Shown here: piece after piece, positions 1 to 10,007 of the stretch | Layout of the letters: each line of letters begins with the position of its first letter | Position numbering within the stretch: position 1 is the stretch's first letter | Assembly (NCBI GenBank): GCA_024276275.1 | Contig: JAJRXM010000006.1 | Coordinates: 57,478 to 121,477 of the forward strand | Direction: 5' to 3' | DNA: 64,000 bases | Origin: Candidatus Zixiibacteriota bacterium | Lineage (GTDB): Bacteria > Zixibacteria > MSB-5A5 > GN15 > FEB-12 | The notes under the pieces: model-generated | Told to the model about the DNA's origin: nothing | What the model saw: the letters and a program-made list of their open reading frames with translations, nothing else | Database searches by the model: none | Translations under genes and position numbers: made by a program

Positions 1-520
1 TAGCTACCAACTCAAGTTGATTTTCATTGGATAAATACATTGCGGTACTGTCAGCATTTGATAGTTCATGAAAAAATTTGATTAAAATATTTGTGTCCGA
101 TAAAGTCTCAGTACTTAAAGAAGAAATAATATCCAGTATCTCTTTTTCATCAATTGTATCTCTTGAAACAGTTTGCGTAGTTATATTTTCAGTATCAATT
201 ATCAATTGAAAATTCACCGGATTTCCGGCAATAAAATTTAAAGAGGTAACGACTTTGAGACAGAATGATTTATTATTTTTATTAATGAAATGCAGTATTG
301 TTGTGTCGTAAAATGATTCATAATTGTTTCTGACATTCAGGATATCATCTAACACTGCAGCAGATTTTTTATCTAAAAAGTCATGGAGGGGTTTACCAAA
401 AAGATTTTCTTTTGAATACCCAAGTAGCTGCTCTACCAGGTCATCGATAAATACAAATTTTCCTTTTAGGTCAATTTTGCATACCGCACAACGAGTAATA
501 ACTTGTTTTGTTTGCGGCAT
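1..520 (-). CDS. PAS-domain signalling protein, 3' end cut by the window edge
   Basis: An open minus-strand frame runs from an ATG at 520 off the left edge with no stop, giving about 173 residues. The start is supported by an AGAGGT Shine-Dalgarno at 531-536. The N-terminal ~110 residues look like a PAS sensor domain: a hydrophobic strand, then GYSKENLFGKPLHDF, typical of the PAS core, then alternating strands. A helical linker follows, then the beginning of what may be a GAF-like or second sensory domain. The output domain lies outside the window, so a histidine kinase, cyclase or regulator cannot be distinguished. It follows the subtilase closely: that gene's stop at 538 lies just upstream of this RBS. 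Confidence 0.7.
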   Translation of the reverse strand, partial: MPQTKQVITRCAVCKIDLKGKFVFIDDLVEQLLGYSKENLFGKPLHDFLDKKSAAVLDDILNVRNNYESFYDTTILHFINKNNKSFCLKVVTSLNFIAGNPVNFQLIIDTENITTQTVSRDTIDEKEILDIISSLSTETLSDTNILIKFFHELSNADSTAMYLSNENQLELVA

Positions 521-537
521 CTTTTTTTCGACCTCTT

Positions 538-2514
538 TTATTTAATCTTTAACACGTTTTGATGAAACTGCTTTCCCCCTGCTGAAACGACAATAACATA
601 CACACCGTCAGCAACAACCGCACCTGTTTGGTTGTCACAATTCCATCTTGCTTCTATTCTATTAATGTCGGCATCGACAGTGTAATTATTGAATAATTCC
701 CATATTTTTTCACCGGAAATCGCATGAATTGTTAGTGACTCAAAATTTAATGCATCATAAAAATAGATATTGAGAAAATCAGAACACGGATTTGGACCGA
801 CAACTAACTTACTTTGCAGCAATTCTTTGGAAAATAAGACAAAGTCTGCTGTATCAGCAAAATACCCGACATCTGCAGCAAGCCTTATGAGTTTGGTTGA
901 TTTTAAATTAACAGATGAGTTAATATCTAAATAGCCTGTACCGTCATTATTGTCAGAAAATGATACTCCGAATACTGTATCGATAAGGGTTAAAGTAGGA
1001 ATTACACCTGTTCGACCTCCGGTTTCAATTAAAAACCTATTAACTCCTTCAATGCTTAATACAAGAGAGTACGGTTTCAGAAACCGAATAATATCAGCTG
1101 TTTTTAATGCATCAAATAATCCATAACCGAAGTCATTATCAGGATTTTCATACCTGTCGCCTGATTGTCTAATCAGGTCTCTTAGTTCATCGGCAGTAAG
1201 GGTTGAATCATGTTCAATTGCCAATGCGGCACTACCTGCGACTAACGGTGCCGAAAATGATGTTCCACCGATACCGGTTACATATCCACCCACAAAATTA
1301 GGAGCAGATATTGCCGTTCCCAATGCTACAATATCTGGTTTAATTCTTCCGTCAGCACTTGGACCCGGAGAAGAAAAACCCGCCAAGCTTGAGTCTAAAT
1401 TTACTGCTCCTACAGCAATTACTGAATCTCCATCGGCAGGAGTGACAATATGGTTCCAGTCACTTCCCCGCTCGTTTCCTGCCGAATTGATAACTAGTAT
1501 ATTTTTTGAGGCGGCAATATCGGCCGCAGTTGTTATTCGAGGAATATCACCGTCTAAATCAGCAAAAGTATATCCGACCGAATCCTGAAATGTTATATAC
1601 CCTAGAGATGAGCTGATAATATCGGCACCCTGCTGATCTGCCCATTGAGCAGCTGCAATCCAGTTATCTTCTTCTTGGAAAATTTCTATATTGCCGCAGG
1701 TAATTTCTGTTTTTGCCAATAAATACTCGGCATTATACGCTACACCTATTAATGAATCAGGAACATAGCTTCCTATAACTCCTAAAGTAAAAGTACCGTG
1801 ACGTAATTGCGATAAAAGCCCTGAGCATTCGGCTTGGGTTACATCTGAGATATTATCAATAAAATTATATGTATTTATTATATTTAGTGAGTCAAAAGCA
1901 GGATGATTAGTATTACATCCTGAATCAAACATGGCTATTCGGATACCTCTTCCGCTCAAACCTGAGGCATGCAATTTATCTGCTTTGATAAATCTATTTT
2001 GAGAATATGAAAGACCATAAGAAAGTGCTGATGATTTACTTCGAGAACTTTTTGTTTCAAAGAGAGAATCGTTATCAAATTTTCTTTGAGATGAAAACTT
2101 TCGTATTAAATCTATCTCTAGTATAGTTGAAAACGATGATAAAGAAGATAAATCATTAGCAGAGATATCAACTGTAACAGCGTTTAACCAATACAAAACG
2201 TGTCGTATCTCGGCACCTAATTGAATCAGAGAATCTATAACAGATTGTGAAAAGGTCGAGTCTGAACTAGTAATTAAATTGTTGAATAGATCGACTTTTT
2301 TTCTTCTCTGTATAGATTTTTCAGAAAGAACTATCGGGATTTTATCAACTTTGTTCACATCAAGAGTCAGCCATAATGAAAGAGTACTGTCAGATGATAT
2401 TGATAAAGAAGCTATCTTATTTTGTAGTTCAGGTGTTAATTTATCTATCTGAAATTCAGTCGCCGTGACATTTGTGCTGATAAGAGTTGCGAGTATATAG
2501 CAAATAATCCGCAT
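538..2514 (-). CDS. Secreted subtilisin-like (S8) serine peptidase with C-terminal sorting-type domain
   Basis: A 658-residue S8 family peptidase. The catalytic triad is visible: Asp197 in AMFDSG, His239 in LRHGTF and Ser419 in GGTSFSAP, with the oxyanion Asn347 in NSAGNE. The ATG at 2514 follows the ABC ATPase stop directly and puts a signal peptide (MRIICYILATLIST) at the N-terminus; an upstream GTG at 2547 would bury it, so I prefer 2514. Residues ~25-150 resemble an inhibitor-type propeptide. The last ~90 residues (VGPNPCSDFLNIYFYD onward, ending in GVYVIVVSAGGK) resemble the FlgD-Ig/type A sorting domains of FCB-group secreted proteins. It is probably exported and cell-surface or extracellular. 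Substrate unknown. Confidence 0.88.
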   Translation of the reverse strand: MRIICYILATLISTNVTATEFQIDKLTPELQNKIASLSISSDSTLSLWLTLDVNKVDKIPIVLSEKSIQRRKKVDLFNNLITSSDSTFSQSVIDSLIQLGAEIRHVLYWLNAVTVDISANDLSSLSSFSTILEIDLIRKFSSQRKFDNDSLFETKSSRSKSSALSYGLSYSQNRFIKADKLHASGLSGRGIRIAMFDSGCNTNHPAFDSLNIINTYNFIDNISDVTQAECSGLLSQLRHGTFTLGVIGSYVPDSLIGVAYNAEYLLAKTEITCGNIEIFQEEDNWIAAAQWADQQGADIISSSLGYITFQDSVGYTFADLDGDIPRITTAADIAASKNILVINSAGNERGSDWNHIVTPADGDSVIAVGAVNLDSSLAGFSSPGPSADGRIKPDIVALGTAISAPNFVGGYVTGIGGTSFSAPLVAGSAALAIEHDSTLTADELRDLIRQSGDRYENPDNDFGYGLFDALKTADIIRFLKPYSLVLSIEGVNRFLIETGGRTGVIPTLTLIDTVFGVSFSDNNDGTGYLDINSSVNLKSTKLIRLAADVGYFADTADFVLFSKELLQSKLVVGPNPCSDFLNIYFYDALNFESLTIHAISGEKIWELFNNYTVDADINRIEARWNCDNQTGAVVADGVYVIVVSAGGKQFHQNVLKIK

Positions 2515-2515
2515 A

Positions 2516-3241
2516 TTAGAGAACTTTAGCCAAAAATTCTTTTGCACGTTCAGTTTTGGGGAAGCTGAAAAAATCAGTCGGATTATTATCTTCCACTATC
2601 TTACCCTCATCAAGAAAGACAATACGGTCGGCTACCTCTTTGGCGAAACCGATTTCATGAGTTACAACAAGCATTGTCATACCTTCAGATGCTAACTGTT
2701 TCATAACATCCAACACCTCTCCTATCATCTCAGGGTCCAAGGCGGAGGTTACCTCATCAAATAACATTATTTTCGGATTCATTGCTAGCGCTCGTGAAAT
2801 AGCAACTCTTTGTTTTTGTCCGCCTGATAACTGCCCGGGAAATACATCTAATTTGTCATCCATCTCTACTTTATTAAGCAGTTCTATAGAAATTTTTCTC
2901 GCTTCTTGGTCAGTACGTTTTCTGACAATTTTTTGAGCAATGTTTACATTTTCTATGACCGTAAGATGTGGAAATAAATTAAACTGCTGGAAAACCATCC
3001 CGACCTCTAAACGAATTTCATGGATTTGGAGATGCTCTTTATCAATTCGAAACCCGTCAATATTCAATTCGCCCGACTGAATTTCTTCCAACGCATTGAG
3101 ACATCTTAAAAGTGTCGACTTACCTGAACCGGAAGGTCCAAGTATTACTACAACTTCACCGCTGTCTACAGTAAGAGAGACATCTTTGAGTGCCTGAACA
3201 TTTCCAAAACGACAGGAAATATTTTTTATATCAATTAGCAT
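2516..3241 (-). CDS. Polar amino acid ABC transporter ATP-binding protein (GlnQ/HisP type)
   Basis: The ATPase subunit of an amino acid importer. Visible motifs, in order, are Walker [10 protein letters not shown] (residues 35-43), a Q-loop in [11 protein letters not shown], signature LSGGQKQR, Walker [13 protein letters not shown] and the H-loop VVTHE. The start is the ATG at 3241, preceded by GGAG with 9-nt spacing and overlapping the permease stop by 11 nt. An upstream in-frame start at 3271 would add ten residues without family support. It forms a translationally coupled pair with the permease. No solute-binding protein gene adjoins the pair, so the substrate is not defined beyond the amino acid subfamily. 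Confidence 0.92.
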   Translation of the reverse strand: MLIDIKNISCRFGNVQALKDVSLTVDSGEVVVILGPSGSGKSTLLRCLNALEEIQSGELNIDGFRIDKEHLQIHEIRLEVGMVFQQFNLFPHLTVIENVNIAQKIVRKRTDQEARKISIELLNKVEMDDKLDVFPGQLSGGQKQRVAISRALAMNPKIMLFDEVTSALDPEMIGEVLDVMKQLASEGMTMLVVTHEIGFAKEVADRIVFLDEGKIVEDNNPTDFFSFPKTERAKEFLAKVL

Positions 3242-3917
3242 TCTTTTTAACTCCATAACCGTGTATCGCAAATTTCTTTTCTATCACTTTCACAACCCGT
3301 GAAAGTGATATAGTCATTATCAAATATAAAAGTCCTACAACCAACCATGTATGAAAGTCCAAAAAATTCTGATTAGCATACTCACGTCCTGCTTGAGTAA
3401 TTTCCCGTAACCCGATTATCATGACTAAAGATGAATCTTTGAGACAGGCGATAAACTCATTGGCAGCCGGGGGTACTACAATTCGAAAAGATTGCGGAAG
3501 AATAATATGCCGCATCGCTTGCCATTTTGTCATTCCTAACGACATTGCGGCTTCATGTTGTCCATAGTCTATAGCTAAAATTCCTGAACGAAGAATTTCG
3601 GCCATATAAGCACCGTAACATACTCCTATAGCCAATACACCCGCAACAAAACGGTCGAGGTTGATAATTTTACCTAACCCAAAGTAAAAGAAAAAAATCA
3701 ACACCAATAACGGAATGCCGCGAAAAACATTTATATAGGCACCCGATAATGCTTTGATAAATCTGTTTTGTGATATTCTGCCGAGACCAAAGATAAGGCC
3801 AAACAATAAAGCGACAACATAGGCACAGACCGAAATCAGAATAGTCCAATGCACTACCTGAATTAGATAGAAAAATATTTTAGATAAAATTGTAAATTGT
3901 TCGCTTAACCAATCCAT
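3231..3917 (-). CDS. Polar amino acid ABC transporter permease (HisM/GlnP family)
   Basis: A 228-residue inner-membrane permease with several hydrophobic segments and the EAA loop ([21 protein letters not shown]) that docks on the ATPase. The [15 protein letters not shown] stretch is typical of HisM/GlnP permeases for polar amino acids. It probably acts as a homodimer, since only one permease is present. It lies just upstream of and overlaps the ATPase gene. The expected periplasmic binding protein is absent: the upstream neighbour is an AsmA-like gene. Confidence 0.9.
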   Translation of the reverse strand: MDWLSEQFTILSKIFFYLIQVVHWTILISVCAYVVALLFGLIFGLGRISQNRFIKALSGAYINVFRGIPLLVLIFFFYFGLGKIINLDRFVAGVLAIGVCYGAYMAEILRSGILAIDYGQHEAAMSLGMTKWQAMRHIILPQSFRIVVPPAANEFIACLKDSSLVMIIGLREITQAGREYANQNFLDFHTWLVVGLLYLIMTISLSRVVKVIEKKFAIHGYGVKKNAN

Positions 3918-3972
3918 AAGAAATTAATGATACAACAGAACAAACTGTTTGTCACTCGGTTTTAATATATTT

Positions 3973-6723
3973 TTATTTTCGTAATTTATCGTATAAACTT
4001 TCTATCGAGTTTTTTAGAACAGACTGTTTATCAATTTTAAGTTGAGGGTTATCAACTGTACCTGACACAGACCAAGACATGGAGGGAACGCTTAAGAGTC
4101 CCATCTTACTTTTAAGCTTCTTTGAAAATATTGTTTTTATATCGTAAGAAACAGTATTGTTAAAATTATAATAACCGTCAATCTCCAAATCACCAATACT
4201 TCCAAGCTGTGTCTTAAGTTTGTCAAATGATACGGTTCCATCCTTTACAATTATATTAGTAAAGAAATTTTGTATAGTCTGTTCTTTTTGTAAAGTTGAA
4301 TCAAATGCTTTAAACAATTCATTTGCTTTTGTGTAAAATGCTCCTGACAGGGATATCTTACCCTGACGTAAACTTGAAGTTGAATTCATAGTCAAAGACT
4401 GCAAAAATTGTTTCGGCTCCCAACCATTGGCAGAATACGTACCGTTCATGTCGACTTTGCCATAGACAATATCATGAAGTTTCGAAAAACGGTTAGCAAA
4501 ATCGTTTACCTCTATTTGTATTGCATTAAAAGTTCCGACATACTGAGGATTATCAAAATCGGTAAGGTCTATGGTTGTATTACCCTCAATTTTACCTGAA
4601 TACACATTACCGTTTACATCGTAGCATTCTATTTTTTTATCTTCTATAGTTACTTTACCGACTAATGATGTTAATTCCAGTTCCGCATAAATCAAAGTGT
4701 CTATTTCGAAAGTTCCTCTGCCGTCAATGTCAGGTAATATAATCGTGGAGATTGAATCAACCGATGCTGTCATGTTTTCATCTGCTACACCGAGAACAGC
4801 TTCGGGAAATAATTTGTCCGCATCAAAACGATTTGACTTAAAGCTGAAAACAAACAATGGTTTTTTAGAACTATTTCTATTAATATTTTTTAGTGGCAAA
4901 AGATATGGGAAAGGATTTATCAGCTTGCCCTGAAAAAACGCATCACTTGTTTCAAACTCGGTCTTAAGATTTTCTACAATAATAGTGTCAGGTAAAATTG
5001 TTAGTTCCGCATCAAACTTTTCTATTTTTTCGGGAAGCAAAGCATCTGAATATGAACCATTCGTTATTCTGACTTTTCCGAACGGTTTAAATAGAGATAG
5101 GTTATTAATCGATCCTGATAATTGCAAGTCTACTCTTAAATTCCCGTTTAAATCAGGCTTCCCTTTTGGAGGAAGAATTGTATTTAACAAAGACAGCTGC
5201 ATTTCACCTAACAGGGTAGCATCAATTGTCGGATTAATTTTCTTATTTGAAATAGAATCAGCTAGAAAGTACTGCATCAAAGATGTAATCCTTCCATCCA
5301 AAGAAAAAGACCCTGACTGCATAGAAGCTGTTAATTTTTTAATCGAAATAATTTCATTATCAAAATAGATATCCAACATCAATGAATCTATCGGTTCCGG
5401 TATAAATGTAGAGTTATAAAAAATATTATCTGAACGCAGTTTACCATTAAATTTTAAATCATTTATACTATTTATATTCCCGGATGTTTTTATATCAAAA
5501 TCAGCACCCCCTGATATTGTATGCTTTTCGTTCGGTGGAAGAAACGGTTCCAGATATTTTAAATTTAACGTGCCTGCAAAAGCTGAATTTATAAAAGGGC
5601 TCTCAAAGTCATCAATAGTAAGATGCCCCTTAATCGGCTTCCCGTCAAACTCACCTTCTTTTATATTAAACCTGAGATTATCATTTTTTATATCAACCAA
5701 CGCCTCTTTACAAATCAATTTCCCCGGTAAATCTTTATGAGCAGCTGAAAAATCCTGCAGGATTAAATTACCGTAGTATAAAAACTGTTTTATAGAATAC
5801 TCGATATCAAAATTAAAACTTAGGTTACCCTCTAAAACATAAGTCTCAAGAAAATCCTTTTTATCAGCAGGAATTAATGATGTAAGTTTTTTTATATTAG
5901 TCTGCTCGGATTGTATATTTATTTTTGTATGCATCTCAGTAAAAACATTTTCAACAGTTCCGGTTATCTGTGTAGGTATTCCATTAATGGAAAAATCCGC
6001 ATGAGATATTGTAAGCAGGTTTTCTAATGTGTTAAACTTCGATTGATATTTTAGGACAAGATTTATATCAGGTAGATTTTTATTATCATTTATTGATATT
6101 GAATTAATCGACAAATCACCGTTAGATATATATTCATTTGCAAAGGGATGTGTCAGAGTTGATTGCAAATCAAGACCTGTTACTGATATAGTTAATTTAG
6201 TACTATCATCAATATACCCCAAAGTCCCATTCTGAATTTCAATATTTTCAAATGTAACAATCGCTGCAACCGCCTTGGTCTCCGGACTTACTTTTTCCGT
6301 TATATTTTGAGGAACATCTTTTTCAAGTCGTTTGAAAGTAAAGTTATTATTACCACTTTTCTGTTTATATAAATTTATTTTCGGTTCTTTTAAAATCAGT
6401 CGGTCAATAGCAACATCGCCTGAAATCAATGGCCAAAACTGCAGTTTCACATCAAGAGATTTTGCTGTCAAGAAATTTTCATTTGAAAAACCGTTTTGAT
6501 TTTTAATCACGATATTATCAAGTTGAATACCTATCCCGCCCCAAAATGAAACCGAGGCTGTTTCAATTTCAATTTCCCGCTCTAGTAGTTCCGTCCCTTT
6601 TTCTATCGCAATCTGTTTTGCCTTTTCAACCGGGAAAAAGAGCCATAGAGAAACTCCTACTAAAATTAAAAGAGCAAATGATATTAACAATGTCCATTTA
6701 CAAATTTTGCCGACTGTAGTCAT
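3973..6723 (-). CDS. AsmA-family inner-membrane/periplasmic protein
   Basis: A 916-residue protein with one N-terminal membrane anchor (about residues 11-31, TLLISFALLILVGVSLWLFF). The long periplasmic portion is rich in beta strands. The sequence after the anchor (EKGTELLEREIEIETASVSFWGGIGIQLDNI) matches the N-terminal AsmA pattern, and repeated LxLxG/GxLxxDN segments and the C-terminal VSGTVDNPQLK motif are also typical. AsmA-like proteins are bridge-type proteins thought to influence phospholipid transport and outer-membrane assembly. No operon partner indicates a specific role; the UPF0173 gene lies 23 bp upstream. Confidence 0.85.
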   Translation of the reverse strand: MTTVGKICKWTLLISFALLILVGVSLWLFFPVEKAKQIAIEKGTELLEREIEIETASVSFWGGIGIQLDNIVIKNQNGFSNENFLTAKSLDVKLQFWPLISGDVAIDRLILKEPKINLYKQKSGNNNFTFKRLEKDVPQNITEKVSPETKAVAAIVTFENIEIQNGTLGYIDDSTKLTISVTGLDLQSTLTHPFANEYISNGDLSINSISINDNKNLPDINLVLKYQSKFNTLENLLTISHADFSINGIPTQITGTVENVFTEMHTKINIQSEQTNIKKLTSLIPADKKDFLETYVLEGNLSFNFDIEYSIKQFLYYGNLILQDFSAAHKDLPGKLICKEALVDIKNDNLRFNIKEGEFDGKPIKGHLTIDDFESPFINSAFAGTLNLKYLEPFLPPNEKHTISGGADFDIKTSGNINSINDLKFNGKLRSDNIFYNSTFIPEPIDSLMLDIYFDNEIISIKKLTASMQSGSFSLDGRITSLMQYFLADSISNKKINPTIDATLLGEMQLSLLNTILPPKGKPDLNGNLRVDLQLSGSINNLSLFKPFGKVRITNGSYSDALLPEKIEKFDAELTILPDTIIVENLKTEFETSDAFFQGKLINPFPYLLPLKNINRNSSKKPLFVFSFKSNRFDADKLFPEAVLGVADENMTASVDSISTIILPDIDGRGTFEIDTLIYAELELTSLVGKVTIEDKKIECYDVNGNVYSGKIEGNTTIDLTDFDNPQYVGTFNAIQIEVNDFANRFSKLHDIVYGKVDMNGTYSANGWEPKQFLQSLTMNSTSSLRQGKISLSGAFYTKANELFKAFDSTLQKEQTIQNFFTNIIVKDGTVSFDKLKTQLGSIGDLEIDGYYNFNNTVSYDIKTIFSKKLKSKMGLLSVPSMSWSVSGTVDNPQLKIDKQSVLKNSIESLYDKLRK

Positions 6724-6746
6724 ATTTGTTTTTGTACCCGCAAAAT

Positions 6747-7424
6747 TTATAATGTTAATGACTTACCGGGGTCCAACATAACAACGTCAGAGCCGGTGAC
6801 TTTTTCGGCAAATTTATTTGGATCGCACTCTATAATTTCCCAGGTGTCATAGTGAAACGGTACAACTTTTTTCGCCTGTAAAAACTCCGCAGCTTTGACG
6901 GCATCATCAATTCCCATTGTAAAATTGTCTCCAATCGGAAGAAACGCTAAATCTATGTTATTCATTTCTCCGATTAGTTTCATATCATAAAACAGACCGG
7001 TATCTCCCGGATGATAAATTGTCTTCCCTCCGATTGTAATTAAGAATCCTACCGGAGGACCGGTGTATCGTGAGGCATCTTCCCCGTATCCGCCGCCGTG
7101 ATGGGCTATTGTCAGCTTGACTCTCCCAAAGGGAAAATTGAACGCTCCACCGACGTGCATCGGATGAATCTCGCATCCTTCGCTTGCACAAAGATGCGTC
7201 AGTTCAAATGTACCGATTATCGGGGCTTTGTTTTGTTTGGATAAAAAGATCGCATCGCCGATATGATCACCGTGGCCATGTGTTACCAAAATATGGGTAG
7301 CATCGATATTGGCAACATCGGCCGTTGCTTGCGGGTTAACGCTTAGAAATGGGTCGATGATAACCGAATGGTCACCATCTTTTATGGTCACACAGGAATG
7401 ACCGAGAAATGTTACTTCAGGCAT
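6747..7424 (-). CDS. UPF0173/UlaG-like metal-dependent hydrolase
   Basis: A 225-residue metallo-beta-lactamase-fold protein. The metal-binding motif HGHGDH is at residues 49-54, and further ligands are likely at His112-His113 and in YHPGDTG. Length and the N-terminal FLGHSCVTI motif match the UPF0173 family, cytoplasmic hydrolases of unknown substrate related to L-ascorbate-6-phosphate lactonase. The neighbours (AsmA-like protein downstream, a methylase upstream after a 119-bp gap) suggest no pathway. Confidence 0.9.
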   Translation of the reverse strand: MPEVTFLGHSCVTIKDGDHSVIIDPFLSVNPQATADVANIDATHILVTHGHGDHIGDAIFLSKQNKAPIIGTFELTHLCASEGCEIHPMHVGGAFNFPFGRVKLTIAHHGGGYGEDASRYTGPPVGFLITIGGKTIYHPGDTGLFYDMKLIGEMNNIDLAFLPIGDNFTMGIDDAVKAAEFLQAKKVVPFHYDTWEIIECDPNKFAEKVTGSDVVMLDPGKSLTL

Positions 7425-7543
7425 AATTTACTCCTCATAATTTTATTAAACCCCTAAAGGGTATTCTATTTTATGAGGATAATATTAGGAAATTAGAGTC
7501 TGAAATCAAATAAAACTTCAACTGCTATTAGGAGAATCGACTT

Positions 7544-8671
7544 TTATTTTTCCATAAGAAATAGATATTCTTTATATTTGCCGTCGCTGTTTATCCAGTC
7601 ATTTGTCCAACGCATATTTGCCATGACGTTTTTTTTGTAATCAATTTCTACAACCTTGAGTAATTTTCCGGATTCGCTGATAATATCGCTCAATTCCTGC
7701 TTGGTTGCTCTTCCCCCTGAACTGTAAGACAATAAAATATAGTGAGCTTTTGTCTTTTTGATAAGTTTCCGCAAGGCATTCATAGCCATAAATTTGCCGT
7801 CAGCATCTTTTCTGAATTCCTCAAAAACAGATGCCGCCACCAAATCTCTACTGTCTTCCCGTCTGTTAACTTTTCCAAAAACATCAGGTTTATCATGTTG
7901 TATAATTGTTGTCCAGATATGATAATAAGATGCGTACCGTACACGACTCGGAGGCATTTTTTCATTGTTGGAACCGTAGGGAGGATCAAAATAGACAAAA
8001 TCAAATTCACTTTTTGCAACAGTATCAAAAATATCACCTCGTATAATTTTATGTTTGCCTTTATGCACAAAACGCTTCGGCAGTTTGAGATATAAATCTT
8101 TATGAGAACGAGGTGACCATTTTGCTAAATATGAAACATAATGCCCCAGTGTACTATCGACCGAATCAAGAGCATATATCAAACTTGTAAGAATCAGACA
8201 TTTATCAACCCACTGCAATCCAAGTTTTTCTATTTCCTCTCTGATAGAATCTAACTTACGAGTGTTTTTTGCTTGAAACGGTTGTTTTGTTCCTTGCAAT
8301 TCGGCTCCGTAGTGAGCAGTATACCAACCGTCATAACTTTTTAAATTATTAAGATGATCTAATATCTCTTGGTAGTATCTGTCTTTTCTTTTTGATTTTA
8401 GATAGCAGGTTGCAAATACTTCTGACCAGACAGCAATATCGCTTGAGGTTATGTTATATCCTAATTGGGCAAATGATTGGGAGACTCTTGTAGAACCGCT
8501 GAAGCCGTCTAAAATATTTTTGACATCGTCTAATTCACTCAAGATTTTAATTATATATGGTAATATCTTGAGTTTAGAGCCGGCATATTTAATTCCCTCA
8601 GTTTTTGGGGTCAGCAGAGGTTCATTAAGAATAACAGGTTGTTTTGTTATCATATTGTTATTCGTATGCAT
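7544..8671 (-). CDS. D12-class adenine-specific DNA methyltransferase (orphan)
   Basis: A 375-residue N6-adenine methyltransferase. It has motif X (KYAGSKLKILPYI, residues 29-41), the AdoMet-binding motif I (LDGFSGSTRVSQ, 54-65) and catalytic motif IV DPPY at 229-232. That order is the D12/alpha-class (Dam, EcoRV-like) arrangement. The target-recognition region would be about residues 80-200. No restriction endonuclease lies on either side, so it looks solitary and regulatory, or is the remnant of a restriction-modification system. The start is uncertain: ATG at 8671 or the next Met at residue 7, neither with a strong RBS. Confidence 0.85.
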   Translation of the reverse strand: MHTNNNMITKQPVILNEPLLTPKTEGIKYAGSKLKILPYIIKILSELDDVKNILDGFSGSTRVSQSFAQLGYNITSSDIAVWSEVFATCYLKSKRKDRYYQEILDHLNNLKSYDGWYTAHYGAELQGTKQPFQAKNTRKLDSIREEIEKLGLQWVDKCLILTSLIYALDSVDSTLGHYVSYLAKWSPRSHKDLYLKLPKRFVHKGKHKIIRGDIFDTVAKSEFDFVYFDPPYGSNNEKMPPSRVRYASYYHIWTTIIQHDKPDVFGKVNRREDSRDLVAASVFEEFRKDADGKFMAMNALRKLIKKTKAHYILLSYSSGGRATKQELSDIISESGKLLKVVEIDYKKNVMANMRWTNDWINSDGKYKEYLFLMEK

Positions 8672-8743
8672 TTTTGTATATATACATTATTTCAACCTGT
8701 TAAATAATAGTTTGCTATACATTCACATTAGCTTAGGAATACA

Positions 8744-9277
8744 CTATCTTTTATCATAATTAATCTGTTTGATATCGCCCAAATCAGTCGGTTTAACTTT
8801 CAAAGCGATTTCTATATCGTAAAGCACTTTATCAGATGGGTTAAATAGAGCTATCAGTTTGTCGGTGATATCAACTTTTTCGACAACAATCCCTGAACCG
8901 ACAAAATCGGGATACCATCCAATCACATCAACCTCGGCTTCCTCTGCTACTTCGCTAAGCCTATCTTTTACAAAGGCCAGAAGGTCGTCTACCGGCACTC
9001 GACAAAACCCCTGAAATTGTAGCTGTCTTTGAAATTTCGGACCCCATAGCTCTAATTCTTTGATACGTGCCGAATCTCCTGCTTCTTTGGCTGCCTTGAA
9101 TTCAACTTGTTTCTGCATAAGAGGATTATATTCAGACCCAAAATAAGCTAATGCGATCGCACGGTTATCATACACGCCTATACGTATTTTCTTTGTTGTT
9201 TCTTGTGCCTTGATAGCTGGTATCATAGCAAAGAGCATCATGCAAACAATAGCAGTAGTAATAATTTTTTGTTTCAT
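8744..9277 (-). CDS. Exported OmpH-like protein of unknown function
   Basis: A 177-residue protein with a clear signal peptide (MKQKIITTAIVCMMLFAMIPAIKA, cleavage after Ala24). The start ATG has an AAGGAA RBS. The mature N-terminus (IRIGVYDNRAIALAYFGSE) and the charged central helix recall OmpH/Skp-type periplasmic proteins, but similarity by eye is weak. The C-terminal half is predicted alpha/beta. It is monocistronic, with 466 bp from its start to the methylase start beyond and 730 bp of noncoding DNA upstream. Function not assigned. Confidence 0.75.
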   Translation of the reverse strand: MKQKIITTAIVCMMLFAMIPAIKAQETTKKIRIGVYDNRAIALAYFGSEYNPLMQKQVEFKAAKEAGDSARIKELELWGPKFQRQLQFQGFCRVPVDDLLAFVKDRLSEVAEEAEVDVIGWYPDFVGSGIVVEKVDITDKLIALFNPSDKVLYDIEIALKVKPTDLGDIKQINYDKR

Positions 9278-9514
9278 AATTTTATTCCTTATTTTTTTTA
9301 AGTATTGTTGTCATACAAGTATCTATATTATATGGATGAAAAGAAAAATCAATTAAAATATAGAGTATCCGTCTATCTTAATTGATGATTGGCTTTCAGC
9401 TTTTAAAATGGGTTCAGTCACATATAAAGGGAACCTAAAACTGCCATTTTTCATAAGATTACATAAGTTAAACCGCATTATAGCAGAGAGTTATAACGAA
9501 ATGGCTTTGTCCGA

Positions 9515-9537
9515 AAAAATGGCTTTAAGCCATTTTT
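9515..9537. terminator. Bidirectional terminator-like hairpin
   Basis: AAAAATGGC pairs with GCCATTTTT around a 5-nt loop, so either strand has a stem followed by a U-run. On the minus strand it would stop transcripts coming through the repeat region from the FG-GAP gene before the OmpH-like gene. Confidence 0.45.
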
Positions 9538-9700
9538 AGTAATATTTATTGTAGTGATTTTGTGCATAGTAAAACTCTTTTGTTTTCGGTTCTTCACTCA
9601 TGAAGTGATATGTTAATTAACATTGATAGACTATAGTTTTTGCAGGAGAAAAAGTTAGGCTTATCAAATTTTATATATTATAAACGTCGACTTCCATTCT

Positions 9701-9844
9701 GCTACTTGGTTCAGGCAGGCCTGACCCCTACAAAAGAAGAACAACTTCGACAGGTTCCGACATGTCAATCCGCACTTAATACGGAGTCTAACATTATTGT
9801 TTTAAAATCTTTTGAACTCCTCTGCGTGCTTGACACGGAGTCTA
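9701..9844 (+). repeat. 144-bp dispersed repeat, copy 1
   Basis: This segment aligns without gaps to 11719-11862, with 8 mismatches in 144 positions. Both begin GCTACTTGGTTCAGGCAGG and end near CTTGACACGGAG. The two direct copies flank the FG-GAP gene. Internal small dyads (such as the CGTG-CACG pair) resemble REP-type palindromic units. Confidence 0.85.
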
Positions 9845-9919
9845 GTGCAGAAACAAGTTAAACAAATTTATTCTAGGTCAGAAAAAAACGAAAAAACAGA
9901 TATATGTTTCTGTACTGGA

Positions 9920-9938
9920 TCCCAAATCAAGTTTGGGA
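9920..9938. repeat. Short perfect inverted repeat
   Basis: TCCCAAA and TTTGGGA are separated by TCAAG. It lies next to the dispersed repeat and resembles a REP-type palindrome rather than a terminator, since no U-run follows on either strand. Confidence 0.5.
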
Positions 9939-10007
9939 AGGAGTTCAAAAGATTATTTCGTTTAGGTTCCCCTGTAACAAGTTTCTACATCTCATTCCAG
10001 ACTCCCC

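Larger units (their letters stand above)
9278..10007. other. 730-bp non-coding region with dyads and one copy of a dispersed repeat
   Basis: I find no convincing gene here. The region contains the RBS of the OmpH-like gene, a terminator-like hairpin at 9515-9537, copy 1 of the 144-bp repeat (9701-9844) and a TCCCAAA/TTTGGGA dyad at 9920-9938. A short plus-strand open frame at 9640-9861 consists largely of repeat sequence and is not credible as a gene. Confidence 0.7.

Noticed and set aside
9640..9861. Plus-strand open frame in the region downstream of the FG-GAP gene
   Set aside because: Most of its length is dispersed repeat sequence, no RBS of quality, and a similar frame at 11574-11867 arises from the same repeat.
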